From: Acidaminococcaceae bacterium UBA2453
Lineage (GTDB): Bacteria; Bacillota; Negativicutes; Acidaminococcales; Acidaminococcaceae
Reading direction: 5' to 3'
Assembly: GCA_002342505.1 (NCBI GenBank)
Contig: DDQB01000105.1
Span: 1 to 7,647, forward strand
DNA: 7,647 bases
The notes under the pieces are model-generated. The model was not told the origin of the DNA, made no database searches, and saw nothing but the letters and a program-made list of their open reading frames with translations. Positions 1 to 5,831 of the stretch are shown here, one piece after another. Made by a program: the position numbers and the translations under genes. Positions within the stretch are counted from its first letter, which is position 1. Each line of letters starts with the position of its first letter.

Positions 1-567
1 AGATACTACGATGCAATCTATATTCTTTTTCATACCGGGCTTCGTATTTCCGAGTTCTGCGGACTGACGGTTTCTGAGATTGAGTTTGATGAAATGCGTA
101 TCAAGGTAGACCATCAGTTGCAGCGCACCTCCCAGATGAAATATGTGATTGAGGAGCCTAAGACAGAGAGCGGTACCCGCTATGTGCCGATGACCGAAGA
201 AGTTGCAGCCTGTTTCCGCAGAATCATTGCCAGTCGTGAAGCACCGAAGGTCGAGCCAATGGTGGATGGGTATATCCGCTTCCTGTGTCTGGATAAAAAC
301 GATATGCCAAAGGTAGCCCTGCACTGGGAGAAGTATTTGGAACACATCGTTGAAAAGTACAACAAGATTTACCGCATCCAGATGCCGAAAGTAACCCCTC
401 ATGTATGCCGACACACATTTTGCTCCAACATGGCAAAATCCGGAATGAACCCGAAGACATTGCAGTATATCATGGGTCACTCAGACATCAGTGTAACCCT
501 GAATGTCTATACCCATGTAAACTTCGATGATGCCAAAGCCGAGGTGCTTCGGGTAGCGAATGGCTGA
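1..567 (+). CDS. int: Tyrosine recombinase (Tn916/Tn1549-type integrase), 5'-truncated by window edge
   Basis: C-terminal catalytic half of a site-specific tyrosine recombinase that cuts and rejoins DNA at the ends of an integrative conjugative element. The frame is open from base 1, so only the last 188 residues are seen; Tn916-type integrases are about 400. Numbering from the first codon, all active-site residues are visible: Arg15 in HTGLRISE, Lys54 in the PKTESG beta-hairpin, His134 and Arg137 in HVCRHTF, His160 in GHSDIS, and the nucleophile Tyr170 in NVYTHV. The N-terminal arm-binding and core-binding domains lie outside the window. The gene points out of the presumed element toward the host gene at 753, as expected for an integrase at an element end. 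The stop at 565-567 may be premature, because the -1 frame stays open for 28 more codons. Family assignment is secure; the exact element is inferred. Confidence 0.93.
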   Translation, partial: RYYDAIYILFHTGLRISEFCGLTVSEIEFDEMRIKVDHQLQRTSQMKYVIEEPKTESGTRYVPMTEEVAACFRRIIASREAPKVEPMVDGYIRFLCLDKNDMPKVALHWEKYLEHIVEKYNKIYRIQMPKVTPHVCRHTFCSNMAKSGMNPKTLQYIMGHSDISVTLNVYTHVNFDDAKAEVLRVANG

Positions 568-653
568 AAAAGCCCGTTGGTAAAGCCGCTGACTATACCA
601 ATGAATTTACCAATATTGCAGGGAAAAACATGAGAAGATACGGGACGATTTGA
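564..653 (+). other. Possible out-of-frame C-terminal tail of the integrase
   Basis: In the -1 frame relative to the integrase, starting at the last base of its final sense codon, 28 codons are open and end at TGA 651-653. They read as a plausible protein tail (LKKPVGKAADYTNEFTNIAG, then KNMRRYGTI). This could be the original C-terminus, separated by a single-base change near the A-run at 567-571. The A-run lies after the stop, so programmed slippage is not clearly indicated. It may also be chance. Basis: the reading is direct; the frameshift is inference. Confidence 0.3.
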
Positions 654-722
654 GAAGATACCCCGGAAACAGCAGGGGTATCAAAACCCGAAAAACCCTG
701 TGATACCAAGCATTTGAGAAGA
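631..722 (+). repeat. Three direct copies of TGAGAAGA, probable integrase arm-type sites
   Basis: TGAGAAGATA occurs at 631-640 and 651-660, exactly 20 bases apart, and TGAGAAGAAATA begins at 715. Tn916-family integrases bind short direct repeats near the element ends through their N-terminal domain. The location and two-turn spacing of the first pair fit that role. The binding role is inferred. Confidence 0.5.
657..707. repeat. Inverted repeat with a competing partner at the element end
   Basis: GATACCCC (657-664) and GGGGTATC (675-682) form a perfect 8-bp stem with a 10-base loop. GGTATC within the right arm can instead pair with GATACC at 702-707, so two mutually exclusive hairpins are possible. 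No T-run follows, which argues against a simple intrinsic terminator for the integrase. It may be a recombination accessory site or a structure that shields the element from outside transcription. Confidence 0.5.
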
Positions 723-752
723 AATACAAGACTTATATGGAGTTATAAAAAG

Positions 753-1208
753 ATGATAAAAGTACTATTTATATGCCACGGCAACATCTGCCGCTCTCCC
801 ATGGCAGAGTTCGTGATGAAAGACCTGGTGCGCAAGGCGGGGTTGGAGGATCGATTTTTGATCGCGTCCAAAGCGGCCCGGCGCGACGAATTGGGGAACG
901 ATACCCATTACGGCACAAAGGCAAAGTTGCGGCAGATGAGCGTGCCTTTTGCAAAACGGAGGGCGACGCTGCTGGACAGATCGGATTATGACGCCTATGA
1001 TTATCTGATCGGCATGGACGAAGAAAACATGCGCGATATGCTTCGCCTGTTCGGCGGCGATCCAAACGGGAAAATTTATAAGCTGCTGCGATTTGCCGAC
1101 GAGGATCGTGATGTGGCGGACCCGTGGTACACGGGAAATTTTGATGAAACGTACGAGGATGTGCTGAAAGGGTGTACGGCGCTGTTGCGGATGATTGGGA
1201 AAAAGTGA
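753..1208 (+). CDS. Low-molecular-weight protein tyrosine phosphatase
   Basis: A cytoplasmic phosphatase of the LMW-PTP/arsenate-reductase-like family, which removes phosphate from phosphotyrosine through a cysteinyl-phosphate intermediate. The N-terminal P-loop CHGNICRS supplies nucleophile Cys8 and phosphate-binding Arg14. The general-acid Asp123 sits in DPWYTG near the C-terminus, and MDEENM is the usual mid-protein motif. At 151 residues the length is typical. The ATG at 753 is chosen because the family begins with the strand just before the P-loop (MIKVLFICHG) and GGAG lies at 739-742. An upstream in-frame ATG at 714 would add 13 uncharacteristic residues read from presumed mobile-element DNA. 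The element end sits directly upstream, so the native promoter has probably been displaced. The substrate cannot be told; the transporter gene 72 bases downstream may share its transcript. Confidence 0.92.
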   Translation: MIKVLFICHGNICRSPMAEFVMKDLVRKAGLEDRFLIASKAARRDELGNDTHYGTKAKLRQMSVPFAKRRATLLDRSDYDAYDYLIGMDEENMRDMLRLFGGDPNGKIYKLLRFADEDRDVADPWYTGNFDETYEDVLKGCTALLRMIGKK

Positions 1209-1223
1209 AGTTTGTAGAAACAG

Positions 1224-1263
1224 CGGCAACTCGGGCACTGAGAGTTGCCGGACAGCTCCTGTC
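1224..1263 (+). promoter_or_regulatory. Two abutting hairpins in the leader of the transporter gene
   Basis: CGGCAACTC (1224-1232) pairs perfectly with GAGTTGCCG (1242-1250), giving a 9-bp stem with a 9-base loop. The next base opens a second stem, GACAG (1251-1255) with CTGTC (1259-1263), with a 3-base loop. The two could stack end to end. They end five bases before the ribosome site AGGGGGG (1269-1275). No U-run follows, so intrinsic termination is unlikely. A processing or stability element, or a protein-bound leader, is possible. Confidence 0.55.
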
Positions 1264-1280
1264 AGAAAAGGGGGGAACTT

Positions 1281-2522
1281 ATGTCTTTTGAAACTGTTGA
1301 AGGTACATTGAATATCATCTGTACGATGGTCATGACGACGGCGCTGGCCGCCATCCTGCTTCTGATCGGCTTCTGGATCCGGAAGAAGATGAGCTTCCTC
1401 ACGAAGTACTGCATTCCGGCTCCTGTGGTGGGCGGCTTCCTGTTCATGTTCATCACCTTTGCCGGACATCAGAGCGGCGCGTTCGCGTTCAAGTTCGACA
1501 CGACCTTCCAGAGTCTGTTCATGGTGGCGTTCTTCACCACCGTCGGCCTGGGCGCGTCCCTTTCCCTTCTGAAGAAGGGCGGCATCCTGCTGATCGTCTA
1601 CTGGCTGATTGCCGGCATCGTCTCCATCATCCAGAACTGTATCAGCATCGGCCTCGCCAATGTGACAGGCCTTGAGTATCCCTACGCGCTCCTGGCAGGC
1701 GCCATCTCCATGATCGGCGGACACGGAGCGGCAGGCTCCTACGGTTCCACCTTTAGCGAGATGGGCTATCCGGCAGGTATCACCGTCGGCGCGGCAGCTG
1801 CGACCTTCGGTCTGATCTTCGGCGTCCTGGTGGGCGGCCCGGTGGCCCGCATGCTGATCGAGAAGAACCACCTGACCCCGGACAACTCCGAGACCCTGGA
1901 CACTTCCGTCGAAGAGATCAACGCAGGACACGGCGAGAAGCTCACCAACCTGGACGTCCTGCAGAACGTGACCGCGATCCTGTTCTGCATGGCGCTCGGA
2001 ACCGAGATCTCCGGCTGGATCGGCAAGCTGATTGGAATGAGCTTCCCGTCCTATGTCGGCGCAATGTTTGTCGCTATGCTTGTCCGCAACCTGAACGAGC
2101 AGTTCCACTGGTATCATTTCAGATTCCCACTGGTGGATGGCATTGGCGATGTCATGCTGAACCTGTATCTTTCCATGGCGCTGATGAGCCTGAACCTGTA
2201 TCAGCTGCTTGACCTGATCGGACCGGTCCTTCTCATCGTCGTCGCGCAGGTGGCGGCACTGGTGCTCCTTTCCATCTTCGTCATTTTCCCGATCCTCGGA
2301 AAGAACTACGACGCAGCAGTCATGTGCGCGGGCCTTCTGGGCCACGGCCTCGGCGCTACGCCCTCCGCGATCGTGAACATGACGGCGGTCAAGGACAAGT
2401 ACGGCATGTCCAGAAAGGCCTTCATGATCGTTCCCATCGTCGGCGCGTTCCTGGTGGATATCATCTATCAGCCGCAGACCATCGCTTTCATCAAGTTCTT
2501 CGTGCAGGGCTTCGCAGACTGA
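1281..2522 (+). CDS. gltS: GltS-type sodium/glutamate symporter (ESS family)
   Basis: An inner-membrane secondary transporter of the glutamate:Na+ symporter family, 413 residues (family about 400). Recognised from signature segments of GltS proteins: KYCIPAPVVGG (42-52), the TTVGLGASLSLLKKGG loop (86-101), the pore-like SMIGGHGAAGSYG (143-155), and GHGLGATPSAIVNM (354-367) in the second half. About ten to twelve hydrophobic helices are spread through two similar halves, with a polar loop near 195-215. The ATG at 1281 follows AGGGGGG (1269-1275) at good spacing; an in-frame ATG at 1245 lies inside the hairpin and is less likely. It is 40 bases from the formimidoyltransferase gene, so it probably belongs to the same operon. 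The substrate may be glutamate, the product of that enzyme, or formiminoglutamate itself. Family is secure; substrate is inferred. Confidence 0.9.
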   Translation: MSFETVEGTLNIICTMVMTTALAAILLLIGFWIRKKMSFLTKYCIPAPVVGGFLFMFITFAGHQSGAFAFKFDTTFQSLFMVAFFTTVGLGASLSLLKKGGILLIVYWLIAGIVSIIQNCISIGLANVTGLEYPYALLAGAISMIGGHGAAGSYGSTFSEMGYPAGITVGAAAATFGLIFGVLVGGPVARMLIEKNHLTPDNSETLDTSVEEINAGHGEKLTNLDVLQNVTAILFCMALGTEISGWIGKLIGMSFPSYVGAMFVAMLVRNLNEQFHWYHFRFPLVDGIGDVMLNLYLSMALMSLNLYQLLDLIGPVLLIVVAQVAALVLLSIFVIFPILGKNYDAAVMCAGLLGHGLGATPSAIVNMTAVKDKYGMSRKAFMIVPIVGAFLVDIIYQPQTIAFIKFFVQGFAD

Positions 2523-2562
2523 CGGAAGAACAGAATAAAACTGTTAAGAGGAGTACAGAATT

Positions 2563-3480
2563 ATGGCAAAACTTGTTGAGTGCATCCCGAATTTCAGCCT
2601 GAGCAAAGAGAAGAATGAAGCTGGCTACAACGCGCTGATCGAAGTGGCAAAGAGCGTGCCGGGCTGCATCCTTTTTGACGCGCAGACCGACGGAAACCAC
2701 AACCGCAGCGTCTTCACGCTGCTTGGCTCTCCCGAAGCAGTGGAAGAGGTGGCGTTCCGTCTCGCGAAGAAGGCAATGGAACTGATCGACATGAACCGTC
2801 ATGTGGGCGAGCACTCCCGCATGGGCGCCACCGACGTCATCCCCTTCGTACCTACCATGGACGTGACCGTGGAGGAGTGCGTTGAGATGTCAAAGCGCCT
2901 AGGAAAGAGAATGTGGGAGGAACTGAAGATCCCGTCCTTCCTGTACGAGGATTCCGCAACGGTGCCGGAGCGCAGGAACCTGGCGACCTGCAGAAAGGGA
3001 CAGTTCGAAGGCATGCCCGAGAAGCTGCTGCAGCCTGAGTGGGCGCCGGATTTCGGCGAGCGGAAGATCCACCCCACCGCCGGTATCACCGCCATCGGCG
3101 CGCGTCCGCCGCTGGTCGCCTTCAACGTGAACCTGGCGACCTCCGACGTGCAGATCGCGAAGAAGATCGCGAAGGTGATCCGCGCGTCCTCCGGCGGCTT
3201 CAAGGCCTGCAAGGCCATGGGCTTCATGCTCGAGGACAGAGGCATCGCCCAGGTATCCATGAATATGGTAAACTATGAAGTTACTTCCCTTCCGGTGGTC
3301 TACGAGATGATCCGCGCCTTGGCGGAGCGCTACGGAACACATATCGTCGGAAGCGAACTGGTGGGGCTTGCGCCGGCAAAGGCACTCCTGGACTGCGCGG
3401 AATTCTACCTGAAGCTCGAGAACTTCGATTACAAGAATCAGGTGATGGAGTATCATCTGATCGATATGCTTGGAGAGTAA
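2563..3480 (+). CDS. ftcD: Glutamate formimidoyltransferase
   Basis: A cytoplasmic folate enzyme that transfers the formimino group of N-formimino-L-glutamate to tetrahydrofolate, giving 5-formimidoyl-THF and glutamate (last step of one histidine-degradation route). At 305 residues it matches a stand-alone formiminotransferase domain; mammalian FTCD is a fusion of about 540. Family motifs are LVECIPNFS (4-12), DGNHNRSVFT (43-52) and HVGEHSRMGATDVIPF (80-95). His84 aligns with the catalytic His82 of porcine FTCD. The C-terminal half carries the second subdomain (PTAGITAIGARPPLVAFNVN). The ATG is preceded by AAGAGGAG (2546-2553) nine bases upstream. The stop is three bases before the cyclodeaminase start, implying translational coupling. 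Purine-fermenting clostridia use a related enzyme on formiminoglycine; the glutamate transporter next door favours glutamate here. Confidence 0.95.
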   Translation: MAKLVECIPNFSLSKEKNEAGYNALIEVAKSVPGCILFDAQTDGNHNRSVFTLLGSPEAVEEVAFRLAKKAMELIDMNRHVGEHSRMGATDVIPFVPTMDVTVEECVEMSKRLGKRMWEELKIPSFLYEDSATVPERRNLATCRKGQFEGMPEKLLQPEWAPDFGERKIHPTAGITAIGARPPLVAFNVNLATSDVQIAKKIAKVIRASSGGFKACKAMGFMLEDRGIAQVSMNMVNYEVTSLPVVYEMIRALAERYGTHIVGSELVGLAPAKALLDCAEFYLKLENFDYKNQVMEYHLIDMLGE

Positions 3481-3483
3481 ACG

Positions 3484-4116
3484 ATGAAATTATCAGAACT
3501 GAGCGTTCTGGCCTTCACGGAGCGGGTCGCCTCCTGCGACCCTGCTCCCGGCGGCGGTTCCTGCGCGGCGCTTTACGGCTGCCTCGGAGCTGCGCTGACA
3601 GCGATGGTCGGCGGAATGACACAGAACAGAAAGAAATACGCTGAATATGAGGAGCATGCGAAGGAAGTCGAGGCGAAATGCGGGATGCTCCGCGAAAAGC
3701 TGGCGGACGTGATGGACCGGGACACGGCCGCGTTCCTCCTGGTAAGCGACGCCTACGCCCTCCCGAAGGCGACGGACGAAGAAAAGGCGGCCAGAAGCCT
3801 GGCAATCCAGGAAGGCCTGAAGGCCTGCACCAGGACACCGCTGGAGATGATGGAGCTGATGGGGGAGGCTGTTGAACTGATTGCCTCCATGATGGACGGC
3901 TTCAACACGAACTGTGCCAGCGACCTCGGCGTGGCGGCGCTGTCTCTGAAAGCCGGCATCCTCGGCGCCTGGCTGAACGTAAAGATCAATACCGGTTCCC
4001 TGAAGGACAAGGCCTTCGCGGCGGATGCCGAGGCGAGAGGACAGGCAATCCTGGACTGTGCAGTCCCCGCGGCGGATGACTGCTTCGCGAGACTCCTGAA
4101 GATGGTGGAAGGATAA
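3484..4116 (+). CDS. fchA: Formimidoyltetrahydrofolate cyclodeaminase
   Basis: Converts 5-formimidoyl-THF to 5,10-methenyl-THF with release of ammonia, completing the reaction started by the enzyme encoded just upstream. The 210 residues match the all-helical cyclodeaminase/cyclohydrolase family (FTCD C-terminal domain, FchA). Motifs visible are DPAPGGGSCAALYGCLGAAL (19-38), the folate-site glycine loop, and NTNCASDLGVAAL (141-153) followed by LNVKINTGSLKD. The ATG at 3484 uses GGAG at 3472-3475, inside the end of the upstream gene. Members of this family may instead act as methenyl-THF cyclohydrolases, but pairing with a formimidoyltransferase supports the deaminase. The methenyl-THF formed can feed one-carbon metabolism or be used to make ATP through formyl-THF. 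Confidence 0.93.
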   Translation: MKLSELSVLAFTERVASCDPAPGGGSCAALYGCLGAALTAMVGGMTQNRKKYAEYEEHAKEVEAKCGMLREKLADVMDRDTAAFLLVSDAYALPKATDEEKAARSLAIQEGLKACTRTPLEMMELMGEAVELIASMMDGFNTNCASDLGVAALSLKAGILGAWLNVKINTGSLKDKAFAADAEARGQAILDCAVPAADDCFARLLKMVEG

Positions 4117-4214
4117 GCCGGAACGCAGAAACGGGAAAAAGCCTCGCAAGCTGCTCGAAGTTTTGTTCAGGCCCTTCCCGTGCCTTCATTACTTTGCGTA
4201 CATAAATCCGGCTT
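4115..4214. repeat. Nested interrupted inverted repeat after the fchA stop
   Basis: Four complementary segments are nested in order. AAGCCGGA (4115-4122) pairs with TCCGGCTT (4207-4214); ACGCA (4123-4127) with TGCGT (4195-4199); ACGGGAA (4131-4137) with TTCCCGT (4175-4181); GCCT (4141-4144) with AGGC (4169-4172). All pairings are exact, separated by internal loops of unequal size, so the stretch could fold as one rod about 100 bases long. It starts at the fchA stop codon. No T-run follows either arm, so an ordinary intrinsic terminator is not supported. A 3'-end stabilising structure, a small miniature element or a structured RNA are options. A small wobble hairpin (4215-4229) follows. Confidence 0.6.
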
Positions 4215-4404
4215 GCGGGATAAACCTGCCACGTCATTACAGTGCCGAAAGAGAAAAAGGGAAGGAAGGCTGGCTGAGCGAAAACCCAGTATTTATGAGT
4301 GTTTTAGCGATTTGTGCCATGCCTTGCCAGTAATAGCTTATTAGTACTCATTCCACGAAATCGACCTTGCAGCTATACTGATTGCACTGTAGAGTATCAT
4401 TTCG
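4215..4404. other. Gene-free, AT-rising stretch
   Basis: No convincing coding frame, ribosome site or RNA gene was found. It opens with a purine-rich run (about 4244-4270) and then becomes AT-richer than the operon to its left. TATACT at 4374-4379 could be a -10 box for the leader that follows, but no good -35 stands at the right distance. The change in composition from the metabolic operon suggests a different origin. Confidence 0.4.
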
Positions 4405-4431
4405 CCTGTAATGGCGTTTTGTCGCTACAGG
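4405..4431 (+). promoter_or_regulatory. Hairpin just upstream of the leader ORF
   Basis: CCTGTA (4405-4410) pairs with TACAGG (4426-4431). Inside it GCG (4414-4416) pairs with CGC (4423-4425), leaving the loop TTTTGT. The right arm contains AGG of the AGGA ribosome site used by the ORF at 4441, so folding could limit access to that site. Confidence 0.5.
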
Positions 4432-4440
4432 ATAACTTAT

Positions 4441-4551
4441 ATGTATTTTTTACAAAAGAGAAAATTGTTTTGGGCGAAAGTTTATATTCTCCAAAAATAT
4501 TGGCGCAGCTTGTTTCATACCAAATACGAGCTGCGTCTTATTTTGTCATAG
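4441..4551 (+). CDS. Small leader-peptide-like ORF (36 aa)
   Basis: ATG at 4441 follows AGGA (4429-4432) by eight bases and opens a 36-codon frame ending at TAG 4549-4551. The peptide is basic and aromatic: it begins MYFLQKRKLFWAKVYILQK and ends KYELRLILS. A terminator-like hairpin (4504-4544) lies inside the coding part, so ribosome position would decide whether the hairpin forms. This is the layout of leader peptides that control resistance genes by attenuation, as proposed upstream of tet(M) in Tn916. No resistance gene follows in this window. The peptide itself is not recognised, and at this length chance cannot be excluded. Confidence 0.5.
   Translation: MYFLQKRKLFWAKVYILQKYWRSLFHTKYELRLILS
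4504..4544 (+). terminator. Terminator-like hairpin inside the leader ORF (possible attenuator)
   Basis: CGCAGCT (4504-4510) pairs perfectly with AGCTGCG (4529-4535), with an 18-base loop, and is followed at once by TCTTATTTT (4536-4544). Stem plus T-rich tail fits an intrinsic terminator. Because it overlaps a translated leader, a ribosome on the ORF could block its folding. Confidence 0.6.
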
Positions 4552-4569
4552 GTAGAAATGTGATATAAT
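4543..4569 (+). promoter_or_regulatory. Promoter with extended -10
   Basis: TATAAT (4564-4569) matches the sigma-A -10 box exactly and is preceded by TG one base upstream (4561-4562), an extended -10. TTGTCA (4543-4548) is a 5/6 match to the -35 box, though the 15-base spacer is short. Transcription would start near 4576 and run toward the zinc-ribbon gene at 4862, leaving a leader of almost 290 bases. Confidence 0.55.
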
Positions 4570-4595
4570 TTAAAAATAAAACAGGGAAAGTGTAA

Positions 4596-4727
4596 GCAAA
4601 ATTACCTGCCAGAGACGGCAAAAGATATAAGACCGACGTAATTGACGAAACTATGTTGAATGCGTTGATTGCTGTAATTCGCAGCAATAAAAAGGATGTT
4701 TTTGTAAAATGGTTATCGGAAGAATAA
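4596..4727 (+). pseudogene. Coding-like remnant, possibly from a BRO/DinD-like protein
   Basis: Between TAA at 4593 and TAA at 4725 lies a 43-codon frame with no usable start. It reads like real protein, beginning AKLPARDGKRYKTDVIDE and ending VFVKWLSEE. The pattern LPA-DGK-Y-TD, a helix, then F--WL resembles the end of the N-terminal domain in phage BRO/DinD-like regulators, recalled from family knowledge and not searched. The upstream part of such a domain is missing. The same frame continues after the stop without a clear gene. Best read as a decayed fragment; coincidence is possible. Confidence 0.3.
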
Positions 4728-4861
4728 ATTAACAATGATACTGATAAAGCAATCCCTAAATTACCAATTGTCGGAATTGATGAAGGTTCATTGGAAAAGT
4801 GTAGTTGCATAATTTGGACGAAAGATAAATGTGATAATGATGTGCAAGGGAGGCGCCGGAC

Positions 4862-5818
4862 ATGAAACAGAATTTGCCAGACACCGCTGTTTTCTGCGCG
4901 CAGTGCGGGCAACAGCTTGATCCGGAGGACACATTCTGCAGGGAATGCGGTTCGAAGCAGACGCAGGACGTTAACACAGAGCCCATGAATGTGGATGAAA
5001 AGATGCGGCTAAGGGCTTCCGAGTTTTTGCCGGGTATAGAGCGCCCGGCAGGTTATGTTCCGTTAATGTCCGACGGTTTGCCTGCGCGGGGAGCCATGGA
5101 TCCCCTGAACAAAAATCCTGATTACCAGCCTCCGGTGTTTCGTCCGAAGATAGAGGATGTTTCCATTAAACACGAGAAGCCGGTGGAAATCCGTTCCACG
5201 GAAATTGATATTTTTAATTTCCGTTTTTCGTATTTTTCTCTGCCCCTTGAAGGAGAAAAACAAAAATGGTATCCGAATGGGGAGTATAGTTTTCATTTGA
5301 TCCGTACGCCTGGAGGATCCCGCTGCCGTATTGAGATCCACCGCTATCATGATAACCAGGAAGAAACCTTTGATGCGGATGCTTTTGCCCTGGTCCGTCT
5401 GGACCTGCTGCTAAAGGAGCGGGACGTGGCGCAATTGGACGGCTATTCCGTCCATGCCCTGGGCGCGGCGAATCATATGGATCTGCTGGTGCAGTATGCG
5501 TGCGGCGAACGGATTGCGGCCACGGGTCTTCCGCCAAATAATAATAAATATTATAATGCGGAGTGGTTCATGGACTTTTTCCGCAACCTTTCCGGCGCTT
5601 TCGGAAAGAATATTTTCAGCGATTCATTTCAGGAAAGGGAGCTGGCAGAACGGCGCGCGGCTTTGGCAGTCCAGAATAGTTCAATACAAAATGCGGGGGA
5701 TAACGATGCGGCGGCAGGAGACGGCGCTGCGGCTCCGGGCGGCTGGCAATGCGAATGCGGGCAGCTGAATCATGGTCCCTTCTGCTGCAATTGCGGAAAG
5801 TCCCGGGCAAAATCGTAA
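4862..5818 (+). CDS. Protein with zinc ribbons at both ends, function unknown
   Basis: A 318-residue soluble protein. The N-terminus is a short zinc ribbon with Cys12/Cys15 (FCAQCG) and Cys26/Cys29 (FCRECG). The C-terminus ends in a second one, WQCECG then FCCNCGK, with candidate ligands Cys297, Cys299, Cys308, Cys309 and Cys311; similar tails close many clostridial proteins of unknown role. Residues about 110-260 form a mixed alpha/beta region rich in aromatic and charged residues that I do not recognise. It is joined to the last ribbon by an Ala/Gly/Asp-rich linker (about 275-293). No signal peptide or membrane span is seen, so it is probably cytoplasmic. AAGGGAGG (4846-4853) stands eight bases before the ATG. 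The membrane acyltransferase-like gene starts 13 bases after its stop, so they are probably co-transcribed. No function is claimed. Confidence 0.85.
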   Translation: MKQNLPDTAVFCAQCGQQLDPEDTFCRECGSKQTQDVNTEPMNVDEKMRLRASEFLPGIERPAGYVPLMSDGLPARGAMDPLNKNPDYQPPVFRPKIEDVSIKHEKPVEIRSTEIDIFNFRFSYFSLPLEGEKQKWYPNGEYSFHLIRTPGGSRCRIEIHRYHDNQEETFDADAFALVRLDLLLKERDVAQLDGYSVHALGAANHMDLLVQYACGERIAATGLPPNNNKYYNAEWFMDFFRNLSGAFGKNIFSDSFQERELAERRAALAVQNSSIQNAGDNDAAAGDGAAAPGGWQCECGQLNHGPFCCNCGKSRAKS

Positions 5819-5831
5819 AGAGGGTATGCGA

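Larger units (their letters stand above)
1..745. mobile_element. Terminal end of an integrative conjugative element (approximate boundary)
   Basis: The integrase reading rightward, the gene-free repeat-bearing stretch after it, and the abrupt change to a conserved host-type gene at 753 together look like the integrase end of a Tn916/Tn1549-type element. The right boundary cannot be placed exactly. It should lie between the last TGAGAAGA copy (715-722) and the ribosome site of the phosphatase gene (739-742), in AT-rich sequence of the kind these recombinases use. The left end is outside the window. Confidence 0.55.

Noticed and set aside
765..2345. A 526-codon open frame on the minus strand
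   Set aside because: It lies opposite the phosphatase and transporter genes, is rich in His, Gln, Asp and Arg as expected from antisense reading of GC-rich codons, and shows no domain.
2899..4149. Long minus-strand open frames opposite the two folate genes
   Set aside because: The plus-strand genes are unmistakable by motif; the antisense translations show no family features and no ribosome sites.
4131..4181. ACGGGAA/TTCCCGT as an intrinsic terminator for the folate operon
   Set aside because: The loop is very long and no T-run follows; it is better treated as part of the nested structure.
4314..4568. An 84-codon plus-strand frame in the AT-rich interval
   Set aside because: No ribosome site before its ATG, no recognisable domain, and it overlaps the better supported leader ORF at 4441 in another frame.
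4538..4912. A 124-codon minus-strand frame with hydrophobic stretches
   Set aside because: It runs across the promoter, the remnant and the start of the zinc-ribbon gene, with no ribosome site; its hydrophobicity comes from reading A-rich codons backwards.
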